The notes under the pieces are model-generated. The model worked only from the letters and a program-made list of their open reading frames with translations, was not told the origin of the DNA and ran no database searches. Position numbers and translations under genes: made by a program. A stretch of 64,000 bases of DNA from Haladaptatus sp. DYF46 (lineage in GTDB: Archaea; Halobacteriota; Halobacteria; Halobacteriales; Haladaptataceae): contig NZ_JAJFAY010000002.1 of assembly GCF_021083305.1 (NCBI RefSeq), positions 744,001 through 808,000 of the forward strand, given 5' to 3'. Below, piece by piece: positions 46,597-55,197 of this stretch (position 1 is its first letter; each line of letters opens with the position of its first letter).

Positions 46597-48651
46597 GTGT
46601 CGAAGCAGGCCCAGCAGGTGGAGACGCTCTTCTGCCACGAAACGGACAGGGGCTATCAGGTGGCGGCCCAGCGTGGCGGTGAGCGGCTGTTCCGCTCCAT
46701 CCTCGAACTGAAGGAGACGGACGCCGGACCGCGGCCCGGTCGGTTTCTGTTGAAGGACGGGTCGAGCGAGAAACCGAAGAGTCCCGACGAGTTCGTCCAG
46801 CTCGCACGGAACGCGAACCGGATTCGAATCTCGCAGCAGACCGCTCCCGATGCGCGCGAAGAGCTGAAAGAGATGCTCGACGGCTACCAACTCGACGCGA
46901 AAACGGTGCGGACGTGTCGGTTGTGCGCCAACAAAGGTCGGTACTCGCCCATCAACGGCGACACGGCCATCGATACGGGCGACGAGTACATCTGTCCCGA
47001 CTGTGCAACGCGGGAGTTGGAGCGGGAACTCTCGTTCAGGGGCAACCTGACGAGCGCCGCTCAGGACCGACTCGAAGACCTCCTGCTGGAAGTACAGGAT
47101 TTGGAGCGAATCACCAACCTGCTCAAAGGACGACTCGACCCTGACCTGACGAAGTTCGACGAAATCAGCGCGAACGTGGAAGACATCGAGATGGAGCGGG
47201 TCGATTCGCTCGACCTCCATCCCGGAATCCAGAACCTGCTGGAATCGCGGTTCGATACCCTGCTACCCGTCCAGAGCCTCGCGGTGCAAAACGGCCTCCT
47301 CGACGGCGACGACCAACTCGTCGTCAGCGCGACGGCGACGGGGAAGACGCTCGTCGGCGAGATGACGGGGCTGGACCGCATGCTGAACGGAAAGGGGAAG
47401 ATGCTCTTTCTCGTTCCCCTCGTGGCGCTGGCGAACCAGAAACACGAGGATTTCGAGGAGGAGTACGGTGACGTGGCGAACGTTACCATCCGCGTCGGAG
47501 CGAGTCGGGTGCGCGACGACGGCAACCGGTTCGACCCGAACGCGGACATCATCGTCGGGACCTACGAAGGAATCGACCACGCGCTCCGAACGGGACGCGA
47601 TTTGGGCGATATCGGAACCGTGGTCATCGACGAGGTGCACACGCTACAGGAACAGGAGCGCGGCCACCGCCTCGACGGCCTCATCTCGCGGCTGAAATAC
47701 TACTGCGAGGAACGGGCCAAGCGGCGGGACAACTACGGCGGCGCGCAGTGGGTGTACCTCTCCGCGACGGTCGGGAACCCGAAGGATTTGGCCAAATCGC
47801 TGGAGGCGAACCTCGTGGAGTTCGAGGAGCGACCGGTCGCCTTGGAACGCCACGTGACCTTCGCCGAGGGGCACGAAAAGCCCGTGACGGAGAACAAACT
47901 GGTAAAGCGCGAGTTCGACCGCGAGTCCTCGAAGGGATATCACGGCCAGACCATCATCTTCACCAACTCGCGGCGGCGCTGTCACGAGATTTCCAGAAAA
48001 CTGGAGTACAACTCCGCGCCGTACCACGCCGGATTGGACTACGGACGGCGAAAGAAAGTCGAGCGCATGTTCGCCGAGCAGGACCTCGCGGCGGTCGTCA
48101 CGACGGCCGCGCTCGCCGCCGGTGTCGACTTCCCGGCCTCGCAGGTCATCTTCGACTCGCTGGCGATGGGCATCGAGTGGCTGACGGTACAGGAGTTCCA
48201 CCAGATGCTCGGCCGCGCGGGTCGCCCGGACTACCACGACCGCGGGAAGGTGTACGTCCTCGTCGAACCCGACGGGAGCTATCACAACAGCATGGAGATG
48301 TCGGAAGACGAGGTGGCGTTCAAGCTCCTCAAAGGCGAGATGGAGGACGTTCGGACCCTCTACGACGAGAGCGCGGCCATCGAGGAGACCTTGGCGAACA
48401 TCACGGTCGGCGGGAAAGCCGCAAAGCGCCTGAACGACCGGATGATAGGCGACGTGCCGACGAAACACGCGCTCGGAAAACTGCTCGAATACGACTTCAT
48501 CCACGGGTTCTCGCCGACGCACCTCGGACGCGTCGTCACGAGTCACTTCCTCGCGCCGGACGAAGCCTTCCAGATTCTGGACGGCATCCGGAAGGAGAAG
48601 GAACCGTTCGAAATCGTCGCCGACCTCGAACTGTTCGGCGAGGACGAGTGA
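46597..48651 (+). CDS. Ski2-like DEAD/DEAH helicase with zinc-binding N-terminus
   Basis: 684 residues from a GTG. The N-terminal ~210 residues contain a CRLC...CPDC zinc-ribbon-like pair (the haloarchaeal DUF5814-type region). The helicase core follows: Q-like LLPVQSLAVQ, Walker A ATATGKTL, Walker B VVIDEVHT, SAT motif VYLSATVG, motif IV IIFTNSRRRCHE and motif VI QMLGRAGRPDYHD. Ski2-type organisation suggests RNA or DNA unwinding in decay or repair; the exact role is not established. Immediately upstream of tRNA-Pro. Confidence 0.9.
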   Translation: MSKQAQQVETLFCHETDRGYQVAAQRGGERLFRSILELKETDAGPRPGRFLLKDGSSEKPKSPDEFVQLARNANRIRISQQTAPDAREELKEMLDGYQLDAKTVRTCRLCANKGRYSPINGDTAIDTGDEYICPDCATRELERELSFRGNLTSAAQDRLEDLLLEVQDLERITNLLKGRLDPDLTKFDEISANVEDIEMERVDSLDLHPGIQNLLESRFDTLLPVQSLAVQNGLLDGDDQLVVSATATGKTLVGEMTGLDRMLNGKGKMLFLVPLVALANQKHEDFEEEYGDVANVTIRVGASRVRDDGNRFDPNADIIVGTYEGIDHALRTGRDLGDIGTVVIDEVHTLQEQERGHRLDGLISRLKYYCEERAKRRDNYGGAQWVYLSATVGNPKDLAKSLEANLVEFEERPVALERHVTFAEGHEKPVTENKLVKREFDRESSKGYHGQTIIFTNSRRRCHEISRKLEYNSAPYHAGLDYGRRKKVERMFAEQDLAAVVTTAALAAGVDFPASQVIFDSLAMGIEWLTVQEFHQMLGRAGRPDYHDRGKVYVLVEPDGSYHNSMEMSEDEVAFKLLKGEMEDVRTLYDESAAIEETLANITVGGKAAKRLNDRMIGDVPTKHALGKLLEYDFIHGFSPTHLGRVVTSHFLAPDEAFQILDGIRKEKEPFEIVADLELFGEDE

Positions 48652-48707
48652 CACGGGCGACGGCCAAACGAAACGTTTTACAGGGGGAGCGCGCTACTGA
48701 AAGGTAC

Positions 48708-48780
48708 GGGATCGTGGGGTAGCTTGGTATCCTTTCGGCCTTGGGTGCCGATAACCCTGGTTCAAATCCGGGCGATCCCA
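48708..48780 (+). tRNA. tRNA-Pro (anticodon UGG)
   Basis: 73 bases: acceptor GGGATCG pairs with CGATCCC plus discriminator A. The anticodon stem TCGGC/GCCGA encloses the loop CTTGGGT with anticodon TGG, and the T-arm carries GGTTCAAATCC. A TATA-like CGTTTTACA lies about 30 bases upstream. CCA is not encoded. The 3' 23 bases are repeated three times downstream. Confidence 0.92.
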
Positions 48781-49211
48781 TAGATTTTGCGACGAACATC
48801 CTCGTGAGTCGCAAATCTGTTTTGAGCCCGATTTGAAATAGACGAGACGCAGCGCTGAACGAAGTGAAGCAACCGTCTCGGCGTGGTTCAAATCCGGGCG
48901 ATCCCATTTTGGAGTATCAATCCACGAGCGACGCGTTAGCGGCGCGAGTGAACGCGATACTCCAAAACGGATTTATGAGGATTTGAACCCTGTAAGTCAC
49001 AGCCCGCGCAACGAAGTGAGCAGGAATGTCTTGCTTCGGTTCAAATCCGAGCGATCCCATTCTTGGACGACTACACCGTGAGCGGCGCGTCAGCGACGCG
49101 AACGACAACCGTCGTCCAAGATGGATTTACGAGGATTTGAATCAGACGAGTCGCAGCGCTGAGCGAAGTGAAGCGACCGTCTCGGCGTGGTTCACAATCC
49201 GGGCGATCCCA
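48781..49211 (+). repeat. tandem copies of the tRNA-Pro 3' end with stem-loops
   Basis: The tRNA 3' sequence recurs at 48884-48906 (23/23), 49038-49059 (one substitution) and 49188-49211 (one inserted C). The 103-131-base intervals begin with inverted repeats, e.g. TTTTGGAGTATC/GATACTCCAAAA (48907-48918 and 48956-48967) and TCTTGGACGAC/GTCGTCCAAGA (49061-49071 and 49111-49121). They carry GGATTTGAACC-type sequence complementary to the next T-arm copy (48979-48989 pairs with 49038-49048). This looks like stacked attachment sites left by successive integrations, or an amplified tRNA-derived element. Confidence 0.75.
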
Positions 49212-49281
49212 TTTAGAGTGTCAATCCACGGGTGTGAACAGAGATTGAAATAGGCAGTCGAAAAGAGAAATTCGAGAAACG

Positions 49282-49449
49282 CTACCGGTGGATGAGTTTT
49301 GTGACGAGTTTGCTGAAGGCCGACGAGTCCGTCATTTCTTCGATATCACTCTCGGTGACACGGTAGAGATCCTGTTTTTCCTCCAACGAATATTCAACCG
49401 TGGTACAGCCGTTATCTTTAGTATTGGAGTTTTGTTGTATATTGCTCAT
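49282..49449 (-). CDS. 55-residue protein in the AT-rich islet
   Basis: Starts MSNIQQNSNTKDNGCTTVEY, with a helical acidic middle (EEKQDLYRVTESDIEEM) and a basic end (SKLVTKLIHR). It lies 12 bases after the 2TM-GAF gene, with a GAGGTGG ribosome-binding-like sequence at 49455-49461, so it is a translationally supported second gene of the same operon. Base composition is less AT-rich than its partner's. No family recognised. Confidence 0.6.
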   Translation of the reverse strand: MSNIQQNSNTKDNGCTTVEYSLEEKQDLYRVTESDIEEMTDSSAFSKLVTKLIHR

Positions 49450-49461
49450 GTTGTGGCCACC

Positions 49462-50160
49462 TCAGCTGATTACGTCGCCAATGATACCCGCGTACTTCAT
49501 TGCAAATGTTTGTGCTTGTCCCGTATCAAACTTTGTATTACTTATATTTTTTGGGCTGTCCAAATTTAGCACGCCAATAGGGGGTCTTGACTGGTCATTA
49601 TCCGGGTAAATCGGGACACTTAATATGGAATTGACGTGGTCGGTTACCTCTCTTTGTGTTGAGCTGAGACTGTGGTCAGGCTTCTTCCTTTTCTCCGAAT
49701 CATAGTATGTCGGATTGTTCTCTTTTAATGCTTGACCTGCACATCCAGTACTGGAAGCATATCTCTGCTCTAATTCGGCTTCAAAGTAATCTCCACACTG
49801 GCTCGCGAATGAAAGATATTTCTCCCTTGGAGGCAGATTTTTCACCCATCTTTTATCTGCGATCATCACGTTTGCTCGAAGTTCACAATCGGTGACTTCG
49901 TCGGGATAATTAGCTACAATTTGCTCAAGTACAATCTCAAGAATTGAATTCTGAGTATCCTTTCGCAATCGTATTGTCTCTTGATATTGAGTTGTATAAG
50001 AAACGAAGGAGCTAGCTATAAACGCAACGACAATAGTGATTGCGCCAAAGATTAGAGTTGGATTTCTCATATATAAGGATACTAGGACAGCGAACGCTGT
50101 GACGCCTCCATCTAATATGACAGCCCATTTAGGAGGGATATAAGGAATCCAACGTGACAC
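49462..50160 (-). CDS. two-helix membrane protein with GAF-like domain
   Basis: 232 residues from a GTG. Two membrane helices at ~11-30 and ~35-55 (AVILDGGVTAFAVLVSLY; TLIFGAITIVVAFIASSF), then a cytoplasmic GAF-like domain (~70-230): STGCAGQALKENNPTYYD, then HVNSILSVPIYPD and IGVLNLDSPK, the typical closing strands. No kinase, cyclase or HTH output is attached. Strongly AT-rich codon use unlike every neighbour, so recently acquired. Possible ligand or redox sensor; function unknown. Confidence 0.7.
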   Translation of the reverse strand: MSRWIPYIPPKWAVILDGGVTAFAVLVSLYMRNPTLIFGAITIVVAFIASSFVSYTTQYQETIRLRKDTQNSILEIVLEQIVANYPDEVTDCELRANVMIADKRWVKNLPPREKYLSFASQCGDYFEAELEQRYASSTGCAGQALKENNPTYYDSEKRKKPDHSLSSTQREVTDHVNSILSVPIYPDNDQSRPPIGVLNLDSPKNISNTKFDTGQAQTFAMKYAGIIGDVIS

Positions 50161-50250
50161 GCTACTCTATAGACTAGATTTTGGCATGAAAGACTTTCCG
50201 ATAGTATCTCATTAGTCAGTAAATATTGAGATATCGTCAAATGAGTCTCC

Positions 50251-50283
50251 GAGGATTTGAACCTTGCAACGTCACAGCCCGCG
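50251..50283 (+). repeat. distal copy of the tRNA-Pro-linked element
   Basis: GAGGATTTGAACC followed by CACAGCCCGCG matches the stretch at 48977-49008 with a few changes. It marks the far side of the AT-rich islet, so it may be the right edge of the inserted segment. The complementary T-arm copy itself is missing here. Confidence 0.55.
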
Positions 50284-50315
50284 AGCGTGTGCGAGAAAAA
50301 ATCGAGGGAGAGGAT

Positions 50316-50528
50316 TTATGCCGTACTTTCGCCGTTCGCAGCACCGTCATCCGACGAACCGGTATCGTCGGTGTCTCCCTTCATCATCGACTTTACTTTC
50401 CTTTTGACGACGAGATAGCCGCCGATGGCACCGATACCGAAGACGACGGCGCCGAGTTTGCCGAAGCGTCGGTAGCCGAACTTCGCGGCCTTTTTTCCGA
50501 CGGTGAGTGGTCCGAGTGGTCCGAACAT
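50316..50528 (-). CDS. small haloarchaeal membrane-associated protein
   Basis: 70 residues from ATG 50528 (MFGPLGPLTVGKKAAKF; a GTG seven codons earlier is possible). One weak hydrophobic helix (LGAVVFGIGAIGGYLVV) between basic segments, then a Ser/Asp/Gly-rich acidic tail. A TATA-like AAAATATACT lies about 55-60 bases upstream. No function known. Confidence 0.5.
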   Translation of the reverse strand: MFGPLGPLTVGKKAAKFGYRRFGKLGAVVFGIGAIGGYLVVKRKVKSMMKGDTDDTGSSDDGAANGESTA

Positions 50529-50750
50529 GCCTGTAGATGTTACGTTCACGGGGATGTGCGGAATGTGGTTGCATGTGCAAGGAGTATATTTTAGCGAACG
50601 AAAGAGTTGAGTGACAAGAGGAGAGGTCGCTGGCGATAGTTCGTCTCGCGCTCGAATCGGTCATACGGGGAAGTTCCCCCACACAAAATGACAGCTTTCT
50701 CACGATACTTTGCGAAACTTCTTACCTAATCGGGACCCAATGACCGATGA

Positions 50751-52847
50751 ATGGCTCGCGCGGAAAACACGGAACTGATAGACAGGTTCGAACAGTTCTA
50801 TCGGAACTACTACCGAGACGAAATCGGGGAACTCGCCCAGAACTACCCGAACGAAAAGCGGTCGCTGTACATCAATTGGAACGACCTGTATCAGTACGAC
50901 GCGGACATCGCGGACGACTACCTCGCGCAACCGCAGCAGCTACAGGAGTACGCCGAAGAGGCACTCCGCTTGTACGACCTCCCCGTGGACGTGAGCCTCG
51001 GGCAGGCACACGTCCGCCTACAGAACCTGCCGGAACACACGGATATCCGCGCGATTCGTGCCCGGCACGTCAACACGCTGGTGAGCGTACAGGGTATCGT
51101 CCGCAAGGCGACCGGAGTGCGGCCGAAGATTCAGGAGGCGGCGTTCGAATGCCAGCGCTGTGGAACGCTGACGTACATCCCGCAGACAGGTGGGGACTTT
51201 CAGGAACCTCACGAGTGCCAAGGTTGTGAGCGACAGGGACCGTTCCGCATCAACTTCGACCAGTCCGAGTTCATCGACTCGCAGAAGCTCCGCATACAGG
51301 AGAGTCCCGAGGGGCTTCGCGGCGGCGAGACGCCAGAGAGTATCGACGTACACATCGAGGACGACATCACCGGCCACGTCTCGCCCGGCGACCACGTGAC
51401 CGTGACGGGCGTTCTCCACCTCGAACAGCAGGGAAGCGGACAGGAGAAATCCGCGGTCTTCGACGTATACATGGACGGGGTGTCCGTGGAAATCGAGGAC
51501 GAGGAGTTCGAGGACATGGACATCACCGACGAGGACAAACAGGAAATCATCGAACTCTCGAACGAGGGGGACATCTACGAGCAGATGGTCGAATCCATCG
51601 CGCCGGCCATCTACGGCTACGAGCAGGAGAAGCTGGCGATGATACTCCAGTTGTTCTCCGGTGTGACCAAACACCTCCCCGACGGGTCGCGGATTCGTGG
51701 CGACCTTCACATGCTCCTCATCGGTGATCCGGGGACGGGAAAAAGTCAAATGTTGTCATATATCCAACATATTGCGCCGCGTTCCGTCTACACCTCCGGA
51801 AAGGGTTCCAGTTCGGCGGGTCTGACGGCCGCGGCGGTCCGCGACGACTTCGGTGACGGTCAGCAGTGGACGCTGGAGGCGGGGGCGTTGGTGCTCGCGG
51901 ACAAAGGCATCGCGGCGGTGGACGAACTGGACAAGATGAGTCCGGAGGACCGTTCGGCCATGCACGAGGGACTGGAACAGCAGAAGATCAGCGTGAGTAA
52001 AGCGGGGATCAACGCGACGCTAAAGTCCCGCTGTTCGCTCCTCGGCGCGGCGAACCCGAAGTACGGCCGGTTCGACCAGTACGAATCTATCGCCGAGCAG
52101 ATCAACCTCGAACCCGCGCTCATCTCCCGGTTCGACCTCATCTTCACGGTGACGGACAAACCGGACCCCGATCACGACTCGCGACTGGCAGAGCACATCC
52201 TCCAGACCAACTTCGCGGGTGAGTTGAACACACAGCGAACCGAAATCAACGCGCCGAACATCACGGAGGACCAGGTCAACAGTCAGACCGAAGAGGTGGC
52301 ACCGGCAATCGACGCGGAACTCCTGCGGAAGTACATCGCCTACGCGAAATCGAACGTCTATCCGACGATGACGTCGGAAGCCCGCCAGGAGATTCGTGAT
52401 TTCTACGTCAATTTGCGTTCGAAGGGAATGGACGAAGACGCACCGGTTCCGGTGACCGCCCGTAAGTTGGAGGCGCTCGTCCGCCTCGCCGAAGCGAGCG
52501 CTCGCGTTCGGCTTTCGGACACGGTCGAACAGGAGGATGCCGACCGCGTCATCGAAATCGCACGGTCCTGCATGCAGGACATCGGTGTGGACCCCGAAAC
52601 GGGACAGTTCGACGCGGACGTAGTGGAGACGGGAACCTCCAGAACGCAGCGAGAACGTATCAAGGGTATCAAGCAACTCATCGGGGAAATCGAAGAGGAG
52701 TACGACGAGGGTGCCCCGGTCGATGTCGTCCTGGAACGAGCGGAGGAGACGGGGACGGACCCCTCGAAAGCCGAACACGAGATAGACAAGCTAAAACAGA
52801 AAGGAGAGGTGTACGAACCCTCGACCAACCACCTCAGAACGACCTAA
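50751..52847 (+). CDS. mcm: MCM replicative DNA helicase
   Basis: 698 residues: N-terminal DNA-binding part with a zinc ribbon (CQRCG...CQGC), then the AAA+ core with Walker A GDPGTGKS, Walker B AAVDELDKM, sensor-1 LLGAANPKYG and arginine finger ISRFDL, and a C-terminal winged helix (EYDEGAPVDVVLERAEETG). It unwinds DNA at the replication fork as a hexamer. Haloarchaeal MCMs often hold inteins; none is present. The conserved unknown genes that follow are closely spaced. Confidence 0.97.
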   Translation: MARAENTELIDRFEQFYRNYYRDEIGELAQNYPNEKRSLYINWNDLYQYDADIADDYLAQPQQLQEYAEEALRLYDLPVDVSLGQAHVRLQNLPEHTDIRAIRARHVNTLVSVQGIVRKATGVRPKIQEAAFECQRCGTLTYIPQTGGDFQEPHECQGCERQGPFRINFDQSEFIDSQKLRIQESPEGLRGGETPESIDVHIEDDITGHVSPGDHVTVTGVLHLEQQGSGQEKSAVFDVYMDGVSVEIEDEEFEDMDITDEDKQEIIELSNEGDIYEQMVESIAPAIYGYEQEKLAMILQLFSGVTKHLPDGSRIRGDLHMLLIGDPGTGKSQMLSYIQHIAPRSVYTSGKGSSSAGLTAAAVRDDFGDGQQWTLEAGALVLADKGIAAVDELDKMSPEDRSAMHEGLEQQKISVSKAGINATLKSRCSLLGAANPKYGRFDQYESIAEQINLEPALISRFDLIFTVTDKPDPDHDSRLAEHILQTNFAGELNTQRTEINAPNITEDQVNSQTEEVAPAIDAELLRKYIAYAKSNVYPTMTSEARQEIRDFYVNLRSKGMDEDAPVPVTARKLEALVRLAEASARVRLSDTVEQEDADRVIEIARSCMQDIGVDPETGQFDADVVETGTSRTQRERIKGIKQLIGEIEEEYDEGAPVDVVLERAEETGTDPSKAEHEIDKLKQKGEVYEPSTNHLRTT

Positions 52848-52856
52848 CGACCGGAC

Positions 52857-53141
52857 ATGGATCGTATTTCAGCGCTCAGGAACATCGAGGATGCACTCTC
52901 CGATTTCGAGTCGGGAGAGGAGGAGTTACGGGAGACACAGCGTCGGGTGGTGACCGTGTTACAGACATACGCGACCGATTTCGAAGCGGACGGGGAGGTA
53001 ACAGCGTACAGAGCGACGGGGGACGAACGAGCGACGGGGATCGTCGTCGTCGCGGAGTCGGCGGCGGCGGCACGCCGGCGGGTCGTGAAGTTACTGGACG
53101 ATGACACGGTAGAATTTCAAGTGGAGACCGCCAGTAAATGA
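52857..53141 (+). CDS. conserved haloarchaeal protein downstream of mcm
   Basis: 94 residues (MDRISALRNIEDALSDFESG), starting 9 bases after the mcm stop and so almost certainly co-transcribed. An N-terminal helical half with VVTVLQTYATDFEADG is followed by a beta-rich half (ATGIVVVAESAAAARRRV). I recall it as one of a set of consecutively numbered DUFs near mcm (DUF7854). No known activity. Confidence 0.7.
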   Translation: MDRISALRNIEDALSDFESGEEELRETQRRVVTVLQTYATDFEADGEVTAYRATGDERATGIVVVAESAAAARRRVVKLLDDDTVEFQVETASK

Positions 53142-53351
53142 CTGTATTCGGGATATGGAAAACTAGATAAACGTGCCCTGAATATGGTAGAAGTGTAAAG
53201 CTTGCGTGTGCAGGTGTATCAAATGCGAGAGAACGGACAGGATCTTCGAGACTTATCGAGCCCATAATAATGCAGATGGCAGGATGATACACGAGAAATG
53301 GTACGGGATGGACGACGCATGGAGCATGCACGACGCCGAGGAACATCGGAT

Positions 53352-53957
53352 ATGAGCGGTTTTTCTGCGACTCTTGGCGATGAATCTAGTGTTCTCGTTC
53401 TCGCTCCTTCGATGAGTTCGGAAACCGATGAGGCATGCGTGGATATGTTGACAACGTCGCCACCATCCGAGGAAAACGTCCTCTGGGTGACGTTCACCCG
53501 TTCGCCGGACGCGTGTATCCAAGATTGGCTCGCACACGCAGGCGAACGACCAGCAAACTTGCGATTTATCAGTGTCGGGGAGACGCTTCGGTCGGTGGCA
53601 ACGTCCGCACCGATGCAGGAGACGCCGACGAACGCCGTCATGGACACGCTCTCGAATCCCGGAGATTTGACCGGCATCGGAATCAAGATCAGCGAAGTGC
53701 TCCAGCAGTGGCATGGGAACGGCAACCGGACCGTCGCGTGTTTTCACTCGCTGACGGCACTTCTCCAGTATTCGGACGTACAGACCGTTTACAAGTTCCT
53801 TCACGTCCTCACCGGTCGCTTTACGACCGCCGATGTGACCGCTCACTTCCATCTCGACCCCGATGCACACGACTCACAGACCGTCAACACCCTCAAGACG
53901 TTGTTCGATGCCGTCGCCGAGTTCGATGGCGACGAGTGGAACGTTCGAACGCGGTAG
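53352..53957 (+). CDS. DUF7504-like RecA/KaiC-fold protein
   Basis: 201 residues from ATG 53352 (MSGFSATLGDESSVLVL). The pattern ENVLWVTFTRSPDACIQDWL, LRFISVGETLR, then VACFHSLTALLQYSDVQTVYKFLHVLTGRF resembles KaiC/RecA-like haloarchaeal proteins whose Walker A has decayed; no GKT/S P-loop is present. The 210 bases upstream contain no gene. Function unknown; a regulatory role is conceivable. Confidence 0.65.
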   Translation: MSGFSATLGDESSVLVLAPSMSSETDEACVDMLTTSPPSEENVLWVTFTRSPDACIQDWLAHAGERPANLRFISVGETLRSVATSAPMQETPTNAVMDTLSNPGDLTGIGIKISEVLQQWHGNGNRTVACFHSLTALLQYSDVQTVYKFLHVLTGRFTTADVTAHFHLDPDAHDSQTVNTLKTLFDAVAEFDGDEWNVRTR

Positions 53958-53993
53958 TTAATTTTAAGATATATCAAATTCGAACCAACTGTA

Positions 53994-54332
53994 GTGCTGC
54001 TGATAATCACCTATTCCAGCGAGGCCCGGCAGACGCTTCGAAACATCTGCTCGGCACACGAGGAGTGCGTCGTACGGCGGTTCGGGCGGGCCGCCTTGTT
54101 GAAGTCGACCGAACTGGGTGCGTTTCTCGCGCTTCGTCTCTACGAGAAACACGGAGCGGACGTACAACTGGAACGGACGAAGCCGTTGAACGAGTTCCGT
54201 GACGTCCCGGAACGGATTCGAACGGCCGCGAAAGCGTACGAGAACCGCGAACAACCGAGTACACCCTATGACAAGTTCGCCGTCGGGACGGACCATCCGG
54301 CGCCGAATGCGATGCGAAACGCGGAATTATGA
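53994..54332 (+). CDS. conserved haloarchaeal protein
   Basis: 112 residues from a GTG with a TATA-like TTTTAAGATA 26 bases upstream (leaderless). MLLIITYSSEARQTLRNICS and RRFGRAALLKSTELGAFLAL suggest a small alpha/beta fold. It overlaps the next gene by 4 bases. Member of the mcm-linked set of unknown haloarchaeal families. Confidence 0.65.
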   Translation: MLLIITYSSEARQTLRNICSAHEECVVRRFGRAALLKSTELGAFLALRLYEKHGADVQLERTKPLNEFRDVPERIRTAAKAYENREQPSTPYDKFAVGTDHPAPNAMRNAEL

Positions 54333-55171
54333 AGATCGAAATCGGAGGGCGAACGGTTCGAGGACGTGCAATCGACTTACGCGATGAGTCGATTTCCCTA
54401 TCGAACGCGGTCACGGCGGTTCGCTCGGATACCGAATCGAACGCACTCATCGTCGACTGCCCCGAACCGGGCCCAGCACACGCGTACGTGGGATGCATCG
54501 AATCGGGAATGTCGATTCGTTTCCGTCCGGCAATGGCCGCCGCTGCTCGGTCGGTTGGGATGAACGCACCGCAAGACGAGGAGGTCGCCGAAATCGAGGC
54601 GACGTTGCGGTCGCTCGACGTCGGAGGGAGTTCGCTTCGCGCCGAACGCCGGCGCATCGCGGAAGTAGGTGGCTCGAAAGCCGAACATCGGGAACGCGTC
54701 GCGACGTTGCGTGGCCGAGTGCAGGCCCTTCGGGATTCGGATGGGAATCTCGAGGAGGCGGAGTCGAAGTTTCGGAACGCGACGCGGAAGTTGGCGGAGA
54801 TAGAGACGGAACGAATTGCGGCGGAGCAGGCCCTCGAAGACGCACGAGAACGCCAGCGGTCGGTGAGGGACGACCGAGAGAGACGATTGCGTCTCCGGGA
54901 CCGGAAATCGAATCTCGAACGTGCCGCCCGGGAGTATCTGGCCCGGCACGTTCACGCGGATTTCGTGTCGGCGATGGAAGCGATACCCGGAGGGAAACGA
55001 GAGCCGTGTCGAACGACGAAACGAAAGTCGTTCGAGGGGGAACCGGTGACCGCGGCGCTGGCAATCGCTCGCATCGCGCGGATTCGAGCGCCGGTCGTAC
55101 TCGCGTGCGAGCGATTCGAATCGACACGAGCGGCCGCCGATTGCCTAAACGCGCCCGTACTACAGGTTTAA
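54329..55171 (+). CDS. coiled-coil protein of the mcm-linked cluster
   Basis: 280 residues: an N-terminal beta domain (MKIEIGGRTVRGRAIDLRDE), a long coiled coil (~85-190; ATRKLAEIETERIAAEQALE), then an alpha/beta C-terminal part (EPVTAALAIARIARIRAPVVL, LNAPVLQV). The layout recalls SMC- or Rad50-like headpieces, but no ATP-binding motif is seen. Co-transcribed with its neighbours by 4-base overlap upstream and 26 bases downstream. Function unknown. Confidence 0.65.
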   Translation: MKIEIGGRTVRGRAIDLRDESISLSNAVTAVRSDTESNALIVDCPEPGPAHAYVGCIESGMSIRFRPAMAAAARSVGMNAPQDEEVAEIEATLRSLDVGGSSLRAERRRIAEVGGSKAEHRERVATLRGRVQALRDSDGNLEEAESKFRNATRKLAEIETERIAAEQALEDARERQRSVRDDRERRLRLRDRKSNLERAAREYLARHVHADFVSAMEAIPGGKREPCRTTKRKSFEGEPVTAALAIARIARIRAPVVLACERFESTRAAADCLNAPVLQV

Positions 55172-55197
55172 GGCCGAAAACGAATCCAATTCGGGGC

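Noticed and set aside
48781..49211. CRISPR array
   Set aside because: Only four copies including the tRNA itself, the repeated unit is the tRNA 3' end, spacers are 103-131 bases with internal hairpins and similarity to each other, and no cas gene is nearby.
48884..49211. Additional tRNA genes
   Set aside because: Only the T-arm and acceptor 3' strand are repeated; there is no anticodon arm or 5' acceptor strand.
53142..53351. Gene between the small mcm-linked protein and the KaiC-like protein
   Set aside because: No frame with coding bias, start signals or similarity was seen in these 210 bases.
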